Assembly (NCBI RefSeq): GCF_000511175.1 | Contig: NZ_KI866530.1 | Location: 2,360,813 to 2,424,812, forward strand | Length of the DNA stretch: 64,000 nucleotides | Source of the DNA: Sediminibacterium salmoneum NBRC 103935 | Lineage (GTDB): Bacteria > Bacteroidota > Bacteroidia > Chitinophagales > Chitinophagaceae | Reading direction: 5' to 3' | In this document: positions 45,303 through 54,812 of the stretch, piece by piece | How positions within the stretch are numbered: position 1 is the first letter of the stretch | Layout: each line of letters opens with the position of its first letter | Translations under genes and position numbers: made by a program | Notes under the pieces: generated by a model | What the model saw: the letters and a program-made list of their open reading frames with translations, nothing else | The model's database searches: none | Told to the model about the DNA's origin: nothing

Positions 45303-46118
45303 CTATTTTCTCTTCTTCGGTTTAATCTTATGTTGAAATAACCAGCTCATGAAATCGGGTTCTGCAAAAGCATTATCCCAGCTATTGTGGTTCACTCCCG
45401 GATATTCAATGTATTCAACCGGCACTTTTAATTCTTTTAAACGAGCCACCATATTTCTGGACAGGTCTACTTTCACTACTCCATCCGCGTCTCCGTGAAA
45501 TACCCTGAAAGCCGTTTTTCTCACTGATTTATTATACAGGCTTTCATTTCCTCCTCCGCAAATAGGAGCTGCAGCGGCAAATAATCCAGGATTACGGTAT
45601 ACTGCTTCAAAAGTACCCATACCACCCATGGATAGTCCTGTGATATAAACCCTGCGATTGTCAACCGCTTCTTCTTCCATCAGTTTTTCTACCAATGCTA
45701 TTGCTGCAGCCTGTGGCCAGTTGGGCAGACTATCGTAATTGAACCTGAACTGAATTGGGTTTTTGGTGCGGTCTATAGAAGATGTAGCCCAGTAAGAGTT
45801 GGACGGGCATTGCGGAAATACCACAATGGCCGGAAACTGGCTTCTGTTCTCTGGTTTTAAAAATAGTTTGGACCCATGTATCAGTTGTTTTTCATTGTCC
45901 TCCCCTCTTTCCCCGGCGCCGTGCAGTACCAGAATCAAAGGATATTTTTTACTGCGATCGTAATTTTCCGGATACAGAATTCGGTAAGGTAAAACATGAC
46001 CCGGGTTAAAATGGAAGGTTTTTGCCTGAAAGAACTGTAAAACAGTTTCGTCTGTTTTTTGGGCTTTGACGTAAAAACAGCTTAGAATTAACAGGAGGGA
46101 AGATAGAATTCTGGTCAT
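45303..46118 (-). CDS. exported serine esterase/peptidase (dienelactone-hydrolase-like)
   Basis: 271 residues with a signal peptide (LSSLLLILSCFYVKAQ). The alpha/beta-hydrolase features are VLHGAGERGEDNEKQL (oxyanion region), nucleophile motif GLSMGGMGTFE (Ser at about 160), Asp in HGDADGVV and His in GVNHNSW. It resembles the prolyl oligopeptidase family/PHB-depolymerase-like esterases of Bacteroidota that release acyl groups from glycans or small esters. It is convergent with the SLC13 gene and divergent from spt. Confidence 0.88.
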   Translation of the reverse strand: MTRILSSLLLILSCFYVKAQKTDETVLQFFQAKTFHFNPGHVLPYRILYPENYDRSKKYPLILVLHGAGERGEDNEKQLIHGSKLFLKPENRSQFPAIVVFPQCPSNSYWATSSIDRTKNPIQFRFNYDSLPNWPQAAAIALVEKLMEEEAVDNRRVYITGLSMGGMGTFEAVYRNPGLFAAAAPICGGGNESLYNKSVRKTAFRVFHGDADGVVKVDLSRNMVARLKELKVPVEYIEYPGVNHNSWDNAFAEPDFMSWLFQHKIKPKKRK

Positions 46119-46250
46119 TTTATTGTGATTTATAGCGTAAAAATGGTCGTTTTGTTCATGATTTTGGCCTTTTAAGGGGGATTTTTAGTAAATTTCTATT
46201 AAATCAGTGTGATATTCATATTGTTTTACTGTTAACTTCTTAATATTTAA

Positions 46251-46258
46251 TACCTTTG
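46251..46258 (+). promoter_or_regulatory. -7 promoter box (TAnnTTTG) of the sphingolipid operon
   Basis: TACCTTTG matches the Bacteroidota -7 consensus. It lies about 90 bases before the spt ATG, leaving a leader of about 85 bases that contains the hairpin at 46272-46293. Confidence 0.6.
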
Positions 46259-46271
46259 CAAATGTTTCAGC

Positions 46272-46300
46272 CTGAATATTCAAGAATATTCAGCGTTTTT
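46272..46300 (+). promoter_or_regulatory. leader hairpin with T-run upstream of spt (attenuator candidate)
   Basis: Perfect 10-bp inverted repeat CTGAATATTC (46272-46281) / GAATATTCAG (46284-46293), followed by CG and six T. It sits about 13 bases after the -7 box, inside the predicted leader. It may act as an early terminator/attenuator or as a repressor site; its 2-base loop favours a DNA palindrome or a shorter RNA stem. Confidence 0.45.
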
Positions 46301-46303
46301 TGA

Positions 46304-47557
<1,254 letters not shown>

Positions 47558-47570
47558 CTTTATTTCCAAC

Positions 47571-48692
47571 ATGGAAACAATTATCCAAGAAGTTACCAGC
47601 AAAAAGCAGATGAGTGCTTTTCTGGATTTTCCCTATGCCTTGTACAAGGGCAATCCCTACAATATTCCCAAACTTCGGTTTGATGAAGCGGCAACCCTGA
47701 ATCCCACCAAAAATCCGGCATTTGATTTTTGCGAGGCCAAATATTGGGTTGCCTATCAGAATGGAAAAGTGGTGGGCAGAATAGCAGCCATTTACAATAA
47801 GAAATACGTTGAAACCTGGAAGAACAATTATCTCCGGTTTGGATGGATTGACTTTATAGAAGATATTGAAGTACCCCGTGTTTTATTAAAGACAGTAGAG
47901 GGATGGGCAAAGGAACTGGGATGTACAGCTGTTCATGGTCCATTGGGTTTTACCGATCTGGATTTTGAAGGGATGCTGATTGAAGGGTACCAGGAAATTG
48001 GCACAATGGCTACCATTTATAACTATCCTTACTATCCGGTAATGATGGAGCAGTTGGGCTATGGGAAAGCGGTTGACTGGGTTGAGTATAGAATTAATGT
48101 ACCCGAAGTTTTTCCTGAAAATATCACCAAAATTGCTGATCTGGTAGAGAAAAGATACAAGCTACATGTGGTACCCATGAAGTCTACCAAACACCTGAAA
48201 CCCTATGCCAGTGAAGTTTTTAAACTGGTGAACGAAACTTATTCGGAATTATACGGAGTTGTAGAGCTAACCCCAAGACAGATTGACTATTATGTTAAAA
48301 TGTATTTCTCTATGATTCGCGTAGATTGCATTACACTTATTGCCAATGAGGCCAATCAACTGGTGGGCTTTGGTATTTCAATGCCTTCCTTATCAAAGGC
48401 CTTGCAAAAAGCCAATGGCTCTTTATTTCCCTTCGGTTTTATTCATTTATTAAAAGCGCTGAAGAAAAATACAGAAGCAGACTTGCTTTTAATTGGTATT
48501 GATAAATCTTTACAGGGCAAGGGGGTTAATGCCATCGTACTAAGAGAGTTTCATAAGAACTATCAAAAAGCAGGAATCAAAATTATTGAGTCTAATCCTG
48601 AACTGGAAGAGAATAAAAAAGTACAAAGCATCTGGGATCACTTTCCTGCAAGGCAACACAAGCGCAGACGCTGTTTTATCAAACATTTCTAA
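47571..48692 (+). CDS. GNAT-type acyltransferase, candidate bacterial ceramide synthase (bCerS-like)
   Basis: 373 residues that start 13 bases after spt. The N-terminal ~160 residues have a GNAT-like part (FCEAKYWVAYQNGKVVGRIAAI, the usual beta4 to P-loop region). The C-terminal part has a second GNAT-like core (LVGFGISMPSLSKAL, LLLIGIDKSLQGKGVNAIVLREF). Caulobacter's bacterial ceramide synthase is a GNAT-like acyltransferase working with Spt and the reductase CerR, and the same three-gene set occurs here. The call is therefore mainly by context: it would N-acylate the long-chain base. No experimental homologue can be confirmed from the sequence alone. Confidence 0.72.
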   Translation: METIIQEVTSKKQMSAFLDFPYALYKGNPYNIPKLRFDEAATLNPTKNPAFDFCEAKYWVAYQNGKVVGRIAAIYNKKYVETWKNNYLRFGWIDFIEDIEVPRVLLKTVEGWAKELGCTAVHGPLGFTDLDFEGMLIEGYQEIGTMATIYNYPYYPVMMEQLGYGKAVDWVEYRINVPEVFPENITKIADLVEKRYKLHVVPMKSTKHLKPYASEVFKLVNETYSELYGVVELTPRQIDYYVKMYFSMIRVDCITLIANEANQLVGFGISMPSLSKALQKANGSLFPFGFIHLLKALKKNTEADLLLIGIDKSLQGKGVNAIVLREFHKNYQKAGIKIIESNPELEENKKVQSIWDHFPARQHKRRRCFIKHF

Positions 48693-48703
48693 AGCAATCC
48701 TAC

Positions 48704-49705
48704 ATGAAGAATATCCTGATTACCGGAGCAAGTGGATTTATTGGAAGCTTTTTGGTAGAAGAAGCTATTACGCGTGGGTATCGCACATTTGCGGGAATCC
48801 GATCCTCTAGCAGCCAGGGATATTTGAAACACAAAGACCTGCACGTTTTTGAAATGGATTTTTCCAATTCGGAAAAACTCAAGCATCAAATAGAAAAGAA
48901 TGCAGCCATCTATGGAAAGTTTGATGTGGTGGTTCATTCAGCAGGATTAACCAAGAGTACGGTGCTTGATGAATATTATAAAGTGAATCTGCACAATACA
49001 GAAAGACTGGTAGATGCATTGATTGAACTGGATATGGTGCCGGAGAGATTTGTGTTTCTAAGTAGTCTGGCCTCTTATGGCCCTGGCAGGGGTTCTGATC
49101 CAGTAGCAGAAACCCATGAACAGGCTCCGATAACTGCATATGGAAAGAGCAAATTGGCGGCAGAAAAAATGCTGGCCACGAAAACCCAGTTTCCTTATGT
49201 GATTGTGCATCCCACTACGGTATATGGTCCCCGCGAAAAGGATTTGCTGGTATTGATTCAATCCCTTAACCAACACCTTGAATTGTATATTGGTAACACA
49301 AAACAGCAGTTGAGTTTTATTCATGTAGCCGATGTATGTAAAGCCGTATTCTTAAGTATTGAGCAGCCCATCACTTCCAGGAATATTCTTTTAAGTGATA
49401 CTGTTAATTATACTGCCAAGGAATTCAATGATTTGGTTAAACAGGTTTTAGGAAAAAAAACCCTTCCCATCATTGTTCCTGTTCCCATAGCCAAGGTAGC
49501 GGCGCAATTGAGTGAATGGGTAGGCAATTTAAGGGGAAGGACACCGGTCCTAAACAAGGAAAGACTGAAAGAATTTCAGGCACCCAACTGGGCAGTGGAT
49601 GCCAGTTTGTTGAAGAATATGGGCTTTAAGCCCGATTATCCTCTACAAGAAGGTTTGAAGCATACCATTGAATGGTACAAGGAAAACGGATGGATAAAAA
49701 AATGA
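48704..49705 (+). CDS. NAD-dependent epimerase/dehydratase family reductase, candidate CerR
   Basis: 333 residues, an extended SDR. The Rossmann motif is ITGASGFIGSFL (6-17), and the active site is SSLASYG with YGKSK (YxxxK). The C-terminal half is substrate-specific (TPVLNKERLKEFQAPNW). It starts 11 bases after the GNAT-type gene in the spt operon. CerR-type SDRs reduce the 3-keto group of the sphingoid base or ketoceramide; the operon position makes this the likely role here (inference). A generic sugar-epimerase function is the alternative. Confidence 0.78.
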   Translation: MKNILITGASGFIGSFLVEEAITRGYRTFAGIRSSSSQGYLKHKDLHVFEMDFSNSEKLKHQIEKNAAIYGKFDVVVHSAGLTKSTVLDEYYKVNLHNTERLVDALIELDMVPERFVFLSSLASYGPGRGSDPVAETHEQAPITAYGKSKLAAEKMLATKTQFPYVIVHPTTVYGPREKDLLVLIQSLNQHLELYIGNTKQQLSFIHVADVCKAVFLSIEQPITSRNILLSDTVNYTAKEFNDLVKQVLGKKTLPIIVPVPIAKVAAQLSEWVGNLRGRTPVLNKERLKEFQAPNWAVDASLLKNMGFKPDYPLQEGLKHTIEWYKENGWIKK

Positions 49706-49768
49706 TAAAATTTTCTTAATAGCCGATAAGTATACAACTTATAGTTGTTTTGCTTTATTTTTACGCCC

Positions 49769-49783
49769 ACAACCAGAGGTTGT
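49769..49783 (+). promoter_or_regulatory. small inverted repeat upstream of the small exported protein gene
   Basis: ACAACC (49769-49774) / GGTTGT (49778-49783) with a 3-base spacer, ending 5 bases before the ATG. It could be an operator or a start-site hairpin; evidence is limited to symmetry. Confidence 0.3.
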
Positions 49784-49788
49784 AAAAT

Positions 49789-50154
49789 ATGCGTAAAAGA
49801 AGTTCCATATCTATTTTCCTGCAAAAGCTCAACGCAGTTTTTTTTGTATTGGCTTTGGTTTGGTTAACAATTAGCACTCCTTTTGTAATGGCCAACCAGC
49901 ACGACCATCAATATTGCATTAATATTGATTGGCCTTTGGACAACGGCGGAGAAGAAGAATCTTCCAATCCCTTGAACAACACCAATGAAGAAAAACCCCA
50001 TAATGCCAATGGTTTTATGGAAGAGTACCTGCACGCATCTGCTGCATTCGTAACGCTTGGTTTTACTTCTATCTCTCATGGTCTGTCCCTCCATCCGGAA
50101 AGCTATCAGGCATTTCATGGAGAACTATTGGTACCGCCCCCCAATGTAGGCTAG
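49789..50154 (+). CDS. small exported hypothetical protein, 121 residues
   Basis: A strongly hydrophobic N-terminal segment (LNAVFFVLALVWLTIST, about 13-29) looks like a signal peptide or anchor. The mature part is acidic and Asn-rich with scattered His (NQHDHQYCINIDW, YLHASAAF, SHGLSLHPESYQAFHG) and ends LLVPPPNVG. Small His-rich exported proteins with Pro-rich tails recur in Bacteroidota near transport genes, but no named family was recognised. It precedes the carbonic anhydrase by 158 bases and could handle a metal such as zinc (speculative). Confidence 0.6.
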   Translation: MRKRSSISIFLQKLNAVFFVLALVWLTISTPFVMANQHDHQYCINIDWPLDNGGEEESSNPLNNTNEEKPHNANGFMEEYLHASAAFVTLGFTSISHGLSLHPESYQAFHGELLVPPPNVG

Positions 50155-50275
50155 TATTTTCGTTTTAAGGGCTTAACTATTTACTTATTGGAATGAATCC
50201 CGGCAATAGGGAATTCAACAACTGTTTAAGACAGCCCTGTATCTTATCCTGTTAATTTATTTGTGCAAACCGTTC

Positions 50276-50294
50276 ATTGCCCTAGCGGGGCAAT
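50276..50294 (+). promoter_or_regulatory. leader hairpin upstream of carbonic anhydrase
   Basis: Perfect 7-bp stem ATTGCCC (50276-50282) / GGGCAAT (50288-50294) with a TAGCG loop, ending 18 bases before the start codon. There is no T-run, so it is not a terminator; a translational or protein-binding role is possible. Confidence 0.35.
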
Positions 50295-50312
50295 AACATC
50301 AATTATAATATT

Positions 50313-50972
50313 ATGAGAAAGCATTCAAAAGAGTATTTAGAAAACCTGACGCCAGAGAAGGCCTTTGAGTTATTAGTAGAAGGAAACAGCAGATTTGTTC
50401 AAAACCTATCAAGAAATCATGACCATTTGGAAATGATTAATGAAACCCGTGAAGGGCAGTTTCCTTTTGGAGTAGTATTAAGTTGTATGGATTCCAGAAC
50501 CTCCGTTGAATTGATTTTTGATCAGGGGCTGGGAGATTTGTTCAGCATTCGTGTGGCCGGAAATATTGTGAATGACAGCATTCTGGGTAGTTTGGAATAC
50601 GCAGTAAAATATGTGGGATCCAAAATGTTGGTTGTATTAGGTCACACAGAATGTGGTGCCGTTAAGAGTGCACAGGCAGATGTACGCGATGGACATATCA
50701 CCGGATTATTGAGTGCCATTAAGCCAGCAATCAGCAAAGCCATGTTGAAGAGAAAAGACGAACACTGTTTTGGTGATAACATAGCTTATGCCAATGTAGA
50801 AAACAGCATGGAAGAGATATTACACAAGAGTGAAATCATTAAAGAATATTTCCTGGCGGGTAAAATTGGAATTGTAGGCGCTATGTATAATGTTGAAACA
50901 GGGCAAGTAGATTTCTTTAAAAAGTTAATTCATCAACCATCTTATGCAGAAAAATTAGTGGCAGTTCACTAA
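50313..50972 (+). CDS. beta-class carbonic anhydrase
   Basis: 219 residues. Zinc ligands are Cys58 in SCMDSR (with the Asp60-Arg62 dyad), His111 and Cys114 in GHTECGAVK. The N-terminal helix and PEKAFELLVEGNSRFV match bacterial beta-carbonic anhydrases. It interconverts CO2 and bicarbonate in the cytoplasm. A SulP-type anion transporter follows 58 bases downstream; carbonic anhydrase next to SulP is a known arrangement suggesting bicarbonate uptake or pH control. Confidence 0.95.
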   Translation: MRKHSKEYLENLTPEKAFELLVEGNSRFVQNLSRNHDHLEMINETREGQFPFGVVLSCMDSRTSVELIFDQGLGDLFSIRVAGNIVNDSILGSLEYAVKYVGSKMLVVLGHTECGAVKSAQADVRDGHITGLLSAIKPAISKAMLKRKDEHCFGDNIAYANVENSMEEILHKSEIIKEYFLAGKIGIVGAMYNVETGQVDFFKKLIHQPSYAEKLVAVH

Positions 50973-51030
50973 TTACAATGAGAATTTTTACATAGAAAAA
51001 TTATAAAAGAAGAAGTTCAGTATTAATTGT

Positions 51031-52587
51031 ATGAAACTAACAACTAAGTATTTTAAGGCGGATGTATTAGCCGGCATGGTGGTTTTTTTAGTAGCGCTTC
51101 CGCTTTGTTTGGGCATTGCTGTTGCCAGTGGAGCGCCACCTTTTGCAGGAATCATAACAGGAGTGATTGGTGGGATTGCTGTTGGATATTTAAGTAATTC
51201 CAATGTTAGTGTTTCTGGTCCAGCTGCAGGTTTAATTGCCATTATATTGGTGGCCATTACCGATCTTGGATATCAGACATTCCTGTGTGCAGTTATGATT
51301 GCCGGGGCCATTCAACTGATATTGGGGCTGGCAAAAGCAGGGGGCATCTCCAGCTATTTTCCAACCAGTGTTATTGAAGGAATGCTTGTTGCCATAGGCA
51401 TCATTATTATTAAGAAAGAATTACCGCATGCAATTGGCTATGATGTTGAGCATGAAGGAGATTTTTATTCCTATCAATTAATAGAAGCAGATAAGGGCTT
51501 TTTCTCTGAACTGATTCATGCATTTAATTTTGCCCATACGGGTGCTATAATTGTAGCTATTATTTCAATTGCAATTATTGTTGCCTTTAACAAAGTACCA
51601 GCACTTAAAAAAATCAAAGCAATTCCCGGCGCACTGGTGGCGGTAGTAGCTGGTATTGTATTGAATGAAATTTTTATTTCAGCGGCACCAGCCTGGGAAA
51701 TAAAAGATGAGCACCTGGTATTATTACCTACTGCTGATTCTTTTGACGAATTTCTGGGTCAGTTTACTTTCCCCGCAGCTGCCGGATTTCTGAATCCCAA
51801 AGCCTGGGTGGTTGGTATTACCATTGCAATTGTAGCCAGCATTGAAACCCTGCTTTGTTTGGAAGCAGGAGATAAAATGGATCCCCTGAAAAGATTTTCA
51901 AGTGCGAATACCGAATTAAAAGCACAGGGTATTGGCAATATGGTTGCTGGATTTCTGGGTGGTCTGCCTATGACTTCTGTAATTGTAAGAACTTCTGCCA
52001 ATGTAAATGCAGGTGCCAAAACAAAACTGGCTGCCATTACACACGGGGTGTTTTTATTGGTTTCGGTATTGGCTATACCTGCTTTGCTGAACAAAATTCC
52101 AATGGCAACTTTAGCGGCTATTTTAATTATGATTGGTTTAAAACTGGCCAGCATCAAAACCTTTAAGCATATGTGGCATAGTGGAATGCAACAGTTTGTT
52201 CCCTTTATTGTAACCGTTATTGCGGTTGTGTTTACCGACCTGTTAAAGGGAGTAGGTATTGGTTTGGTGGTAAGTATTTATTTCATTTTAAAAGGAAATA
52301 TGAAGCTGGCTTATTTCTTTAAAAAGGAAAAACACATGAACGGTGAAATTATACAGATTGATCTGGCTCAGGAAGTTTCCTTTTTAAACAAAGCGGCCAT
52401 TAAGCAAACACTGGCTCATTTGCCAGAACAATCTAAGGTGGTGATTGATGCAGCCAATACGGTGTACATTGATCATGATGTACTGGAATTAATTAAAGAC
52501 TTTATGAATTTTGGCTCGAAAGACAAAAAAATAGCTGTTGAGTTAAGAAATTTTAAATCGGAATACAATATGGAAATGGCAACATAA
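51031..52587 (+). CDS. SulP family anion transporter, probable bicarbonate transporter
   Basis: 518 residues. The N-terminal FKADVLAGMVVFLVALPLCLGIAVASGAPP is the SulP signature, followed by 10-12 membrane segments (to about residue 420), including NTELKAQGIGNMVAGFLGGLP and TSVIVRTSANVNAG. A C-terminal STAS-like domain spans about 440-518 (GEIIQIDLAQEVSFLNKAAI…VVIDAANTVYIDHDVLEL). SulP carriers move sulfate, bicarbonate or other anions with Na+ or H+. The neighbouring carbonic anhydrase makes bicarbonate the best guess. Its terminator lies inside the convergent gene. Confidence 0.9.
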   Translation: MKLTTKYFKADVLAGMVVFLVALPLCLGIAVASGAPPFAGIITGVIGGIAVGYLSNSNVSVSGPAAGLIAIILVAITDLGYQTFLCAVMIAGAIQLILGLAKAGGISSYFPTSVIEGMLVAIGIIIIKKELPHAIGYDVEHEGDFYSYQLIEADKGFFSELIHAFNFAHTGAIIVAIISIAIIVAFNKVPALKKIKAIPGALVAVVAGIVLNEIFISAAPAWEIKDEHLVLLPTADSFDEFLGQFTFPAAAGFLNPKAWVVGITIAIVASIETLLCLEAGDKMDPLKRFSSANTELKAQGIGNMVAGFLGGLPMTSVIVRTSANVNAGAKTKLAAITHGVFLLVSVLAIPALLNKIPMATLAAILIMIGLKLASIKTFKHMWHSGMQQFVPFIVTVIAVVFTDLLKGVGIGLVVSIYFILKGNMKLAYFFKKEKHMNGEIIQIDLAQEVSFLNKAAIKQTLAHLPEQSKVVIDAANTVYIDHDVLELIKDFMNFGSKDKKIAVELRNFKSEYNMEMAT

Positions 52588-52600
52588 AAAGGATTGACTG

Positions 52601-53668
52601 TTACAGCCACTCCAATCCAAGACCGGGTTGTTCATTAATCATGAGCAACCCGTTTTTTATTTCGAACCCTCCTTTCACCAGGTCTTCTGCTAAATCAAAG
52701 CTTCCATCCAGGTCCAGGTATTTTGTGTTTGTGAATCCATATGCCGCATGCAAAGCAGCAGTGATACTAATGATACTCTCATCGTTGCATCCCCAGAATA
52801 AATTAATTTCCGAAGCACGGGCAATCTGTCCGATTTCTCTTGCGCCTGCAATCCCACCGCATTTCATAAGTTTAATATTGTAAATGCCAAAGGGACGATT
52901 CGCCTGAGCAAAATGTATGGCATCTGTTTCCTGATGCAAAGATTCGTCGGCTACCAGTTTGCTTCTTTGTTCTCCAGAGAGAGAAAGCAGTTCATTTTCA
53001 TTATCTACTTTCAAAGGCTGTTCAATTAATTCTAAAGGAATCGATTGGGTTGCATCCATAAACTTTTTAAGATCAGGAAGCGTATAACCCTGATTAGCGT
53101 CTACCCTTAGTTTAACGACACCCTTGAATTTTTCATGCAATAAAAGGGTTTTTTCAATGTCTTCTTCAACCGATAAGCCAGTTTTTAATTTGAATACGGA
53201 AAACCCATTTGCGAAATAGTCGCTGGCTTCAGTTAATGTATCGGCTAAGCTTTTTATGCCAATAGTAACAGAAGTGGGTAGTGCTTGTATTTTAATACCA
53301 TAAAAACGGGCAACAGAAATGCCTGCCCATTTTCCAAAAGCATCGTGCAGTGCAATGTCGAGTGCAGCCTGCGTTCCGGGCAGGTGTGGAAAGGATTTTC
53401 TGATATCGCTAATGATGCTCAAAAAAGAACGGATATCAGCTCCTACAAAGGACTGCACTGCATCAGATTCTAAATTGATTAGGGTTTGCTCAGGGCTTTC
53501 TCCCACCACATCTTCTGCGGGACTGGCCGTTCCAATGCCAACCATTCCGTTTGCCAAAGTAATTTTGGTAAAAACAATCGACACGGTGTCGTAAGTGTTA
53601 TACGCAATGGTATAAGGCTTTTTTAAAGGCAGGTGTTTTATAAAGGAATCTATGGCGGTAATTTTCAT
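52601..53668 (-). CDS. enolase-superfamily epimerase, dipeptide epimerase or DgcA-like N-acetyl-D-glutamate racemase
   Basis: 355 residues of the muconate-lactonizing/enolase superfamily. An N-terminal capping domain (ITLANGMVGIGTASP) precedes a TIM barrel with catalytic Lys in FKLKTG, metal ligands in RVDANQGY, LIEQPL and VADES, and the second Lys in NIKLMKCGG. By motif it is an L-Ala-D/L-Glu dipeptide epimerase. The gene 29 bases upstream encodes a DUF1611 protein. DUF1611 (DgcN) plus such an epimerase (DgcA) is the described D-glutamate pathway, in which DgcA racemises N-acetyl-D-glutamate. The N-acyl-D-amino-acid deacylase in the same operon favours a D-amino-acid role. Confidence 0.88.
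   Translation of the reverse strand: MKITAIDSFIKHLPLKKPYTIAYNTYDTVSIVFTKITLANGMVGIGTASPAEDVVGESPEQTLINLESDAVQSFVGADIRSFLSIISDIRKSFPHLPGTQAALDIALHDAFGKWAGISVARFYGIKIQALPTSVTIGIKSLADTLTEASDYFANGFSVFKLKTGLSVEEDIEKTLLLHEKFKGVVKLRVDANQGYTLPDLKKFMDATQSIPLELIEQPLKVDNENELLSLSGEQRSKLVADESLHQETDAIHFAQANRPFGIYNIKLMKCGGIAGAREIGQIARASEINLFWGCNDESIISITAALHAAYGFTNTKYLDLDGSFDLAEDLVKGGFEIKNGLLMINEQPGLGLEWL
52624..52658 (+). terminator. intrinsic terminator of the carbonic anhydrase-SulP operon, inside the convergent gene
   Basis: 12-bp stem (52624-52635 with 52641-52652, one G·U pair), 5-base loop, then six T (52653-52658) on the + strand. It lies 37 bases after the SulP stop and wholly within the last codons of the minus-strand epimerase gene. 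Confidence 0.8.
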
Positions 53669-53697
53669 GCGCTTTGGGTGGTTTTATTAAGGTGCTA

Positions 53698-54762
53698 TCA
53701 TTTTGAAACCTGATCAATGATATTCCTCAATACAGGTATCAACTCGCCAACTCCTTTTTGCAAAGGCGCCAGTACCGGCAGCTGTAATTTATCTTCGTAT
53801 TGGGCTTTTAGTTCTAAAGCTTCTTCATTTGTGCAGTCCTCAGTATTCATGGCTAACGCAATAACTTTAGAACCAAATTTTTCAATGATTTCAATTTCAG
53901 ATTCAACAGACGGTATTTTACCCCAATGCGGTTCGTTATCGAAATAAATTCTTTTAGGAGCAAAAACCAGAATGGTATGTTTGGCATTTCCGGAAATCAG
54001 GAACTCCAGTCCACAGGGACCGGTGGGATTTCTTAATGCAGATTGCCCTTCTAAAAAAATAATAGCGGGCTGCGCTTCTTTTGCACAAGTTAGAATAGCA
54101 TTTTCCAATTCACCTGAAACAAAATCATTCAGGGTAGAATCAAAAATAAAACCATACTCATTTCCCTGCAACCATCCTGTTTGACCTGTATAGATCATTT
54201 CGGCTTTAATCTGCTCTTGCACACAGGCTTCTTTCAGCATTCTGGCAGTGGTTCTTTTTCCCATGGCACAATCCATTCCAATCACAGCAATTACCGGAGT
54301 AGAGAGTTTAAAAACATCTCCGGTAAAAAAATGCAGGTCTGCTCTTTTCTTCGGCTTTCGGATATCTGTAAGACAGACTCTATTTTTATTAGCCAGTTCA
54401 ACAATGTCTGCATGATCTGTTAAGTAATCGTGTAATCCATTTACGATAGATAGTCCTTTTTCAATAGCGGCTTTGATAATAAGAAGCATGTCTGCAGGTA
54501 ATACACCACCAACGGTTGCTACACCAATTACCAGCACTGCTGTATCGGGATGGGCTTGTAAAGCTGTTTTAAGGTTGGCATAAACAGGTATTCCTCTGTT
54601 TACTCCATCCAGTAGTTCTCCCGCATCTTTTTCTGCAGTAGCTGCCTGATCAATCACACCGTTTATTAAAAAACGCTCTGTACCTCTAACCAATCCATGT
54701 GCTGTTTTTGCGTCGGAGGTAGGGTACAATCCATTTGTTAATACAAAAGCCTTTTTTTTCAT
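53698..54762 (-). CDS. DUF1611 protein, candidate D-glutamate N-acetyltransferase (DgcN-like)
   Basis: 354 residues. The N-terminal Rossmann-like domain has LVIGVATVGGVLPADM and a family-typical GLHDYLTD. The C-terminal P-loop-like domain has VIGMDCAMGKRTTARML (about 155-170) and later EGQSALRNPTGPCG, as in DUF1611. Named members (DgcN) acetylate D-glutamate before racemisation by DgcA. Here it is the middle gene of deacylase-DUF1611-epimerase, which supports a role in D-glutamate or D-amino-acid-containing peptide metabolism (inference from family and context). Confidence 0.82.
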   Translation of the reverse strand: MKKKAFVLTNGLYPTSDAKTAHGLVRGTERFLINGVIDQAATAEKDAGELLDGVNRGIPVYANLKTALQAHPDTAVLVIGVATVGGVLPADMLLIIKAAIEKGLSIVNGLHDYLTDHADIVELANKNRVCLTDIRKPKKRADLHFFTGDVFKLSTPVIAVIGMDCAMGKRTTARMLKEACVQEQIKAEMIYTGQTGWLQGNEYGFIFDSTLNDFVSGELENAILTCAKEAQPAIIFLEGQSALRNPTGPCGLEFLISGNAKHTILVFAPKRIYFDNEPHWGKIPSVESEIEIIEKFGSKVIALAMNTEDCTNEEALELKAQYEDKLQLPVLAPLQKGVGELIPVLRNIIDQVSK

Positions 54763-54812
54763 TTTTAAAATCTTGGTTCAATTTATAAACATCCATATGG
54801 AATGAAATTAAT

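Noticed and set aside
50988-52157. Minus-strand Ala/Ile-rich frames opposite the SulP gene
   Set aside because: Typical mirror frames of hydrophobic transmembrane codons.
53717-54423. Several + strand frames opposite the DUF1611 gene
   Set aside because: Antisense shadows of a clear coding sequence without motifs.
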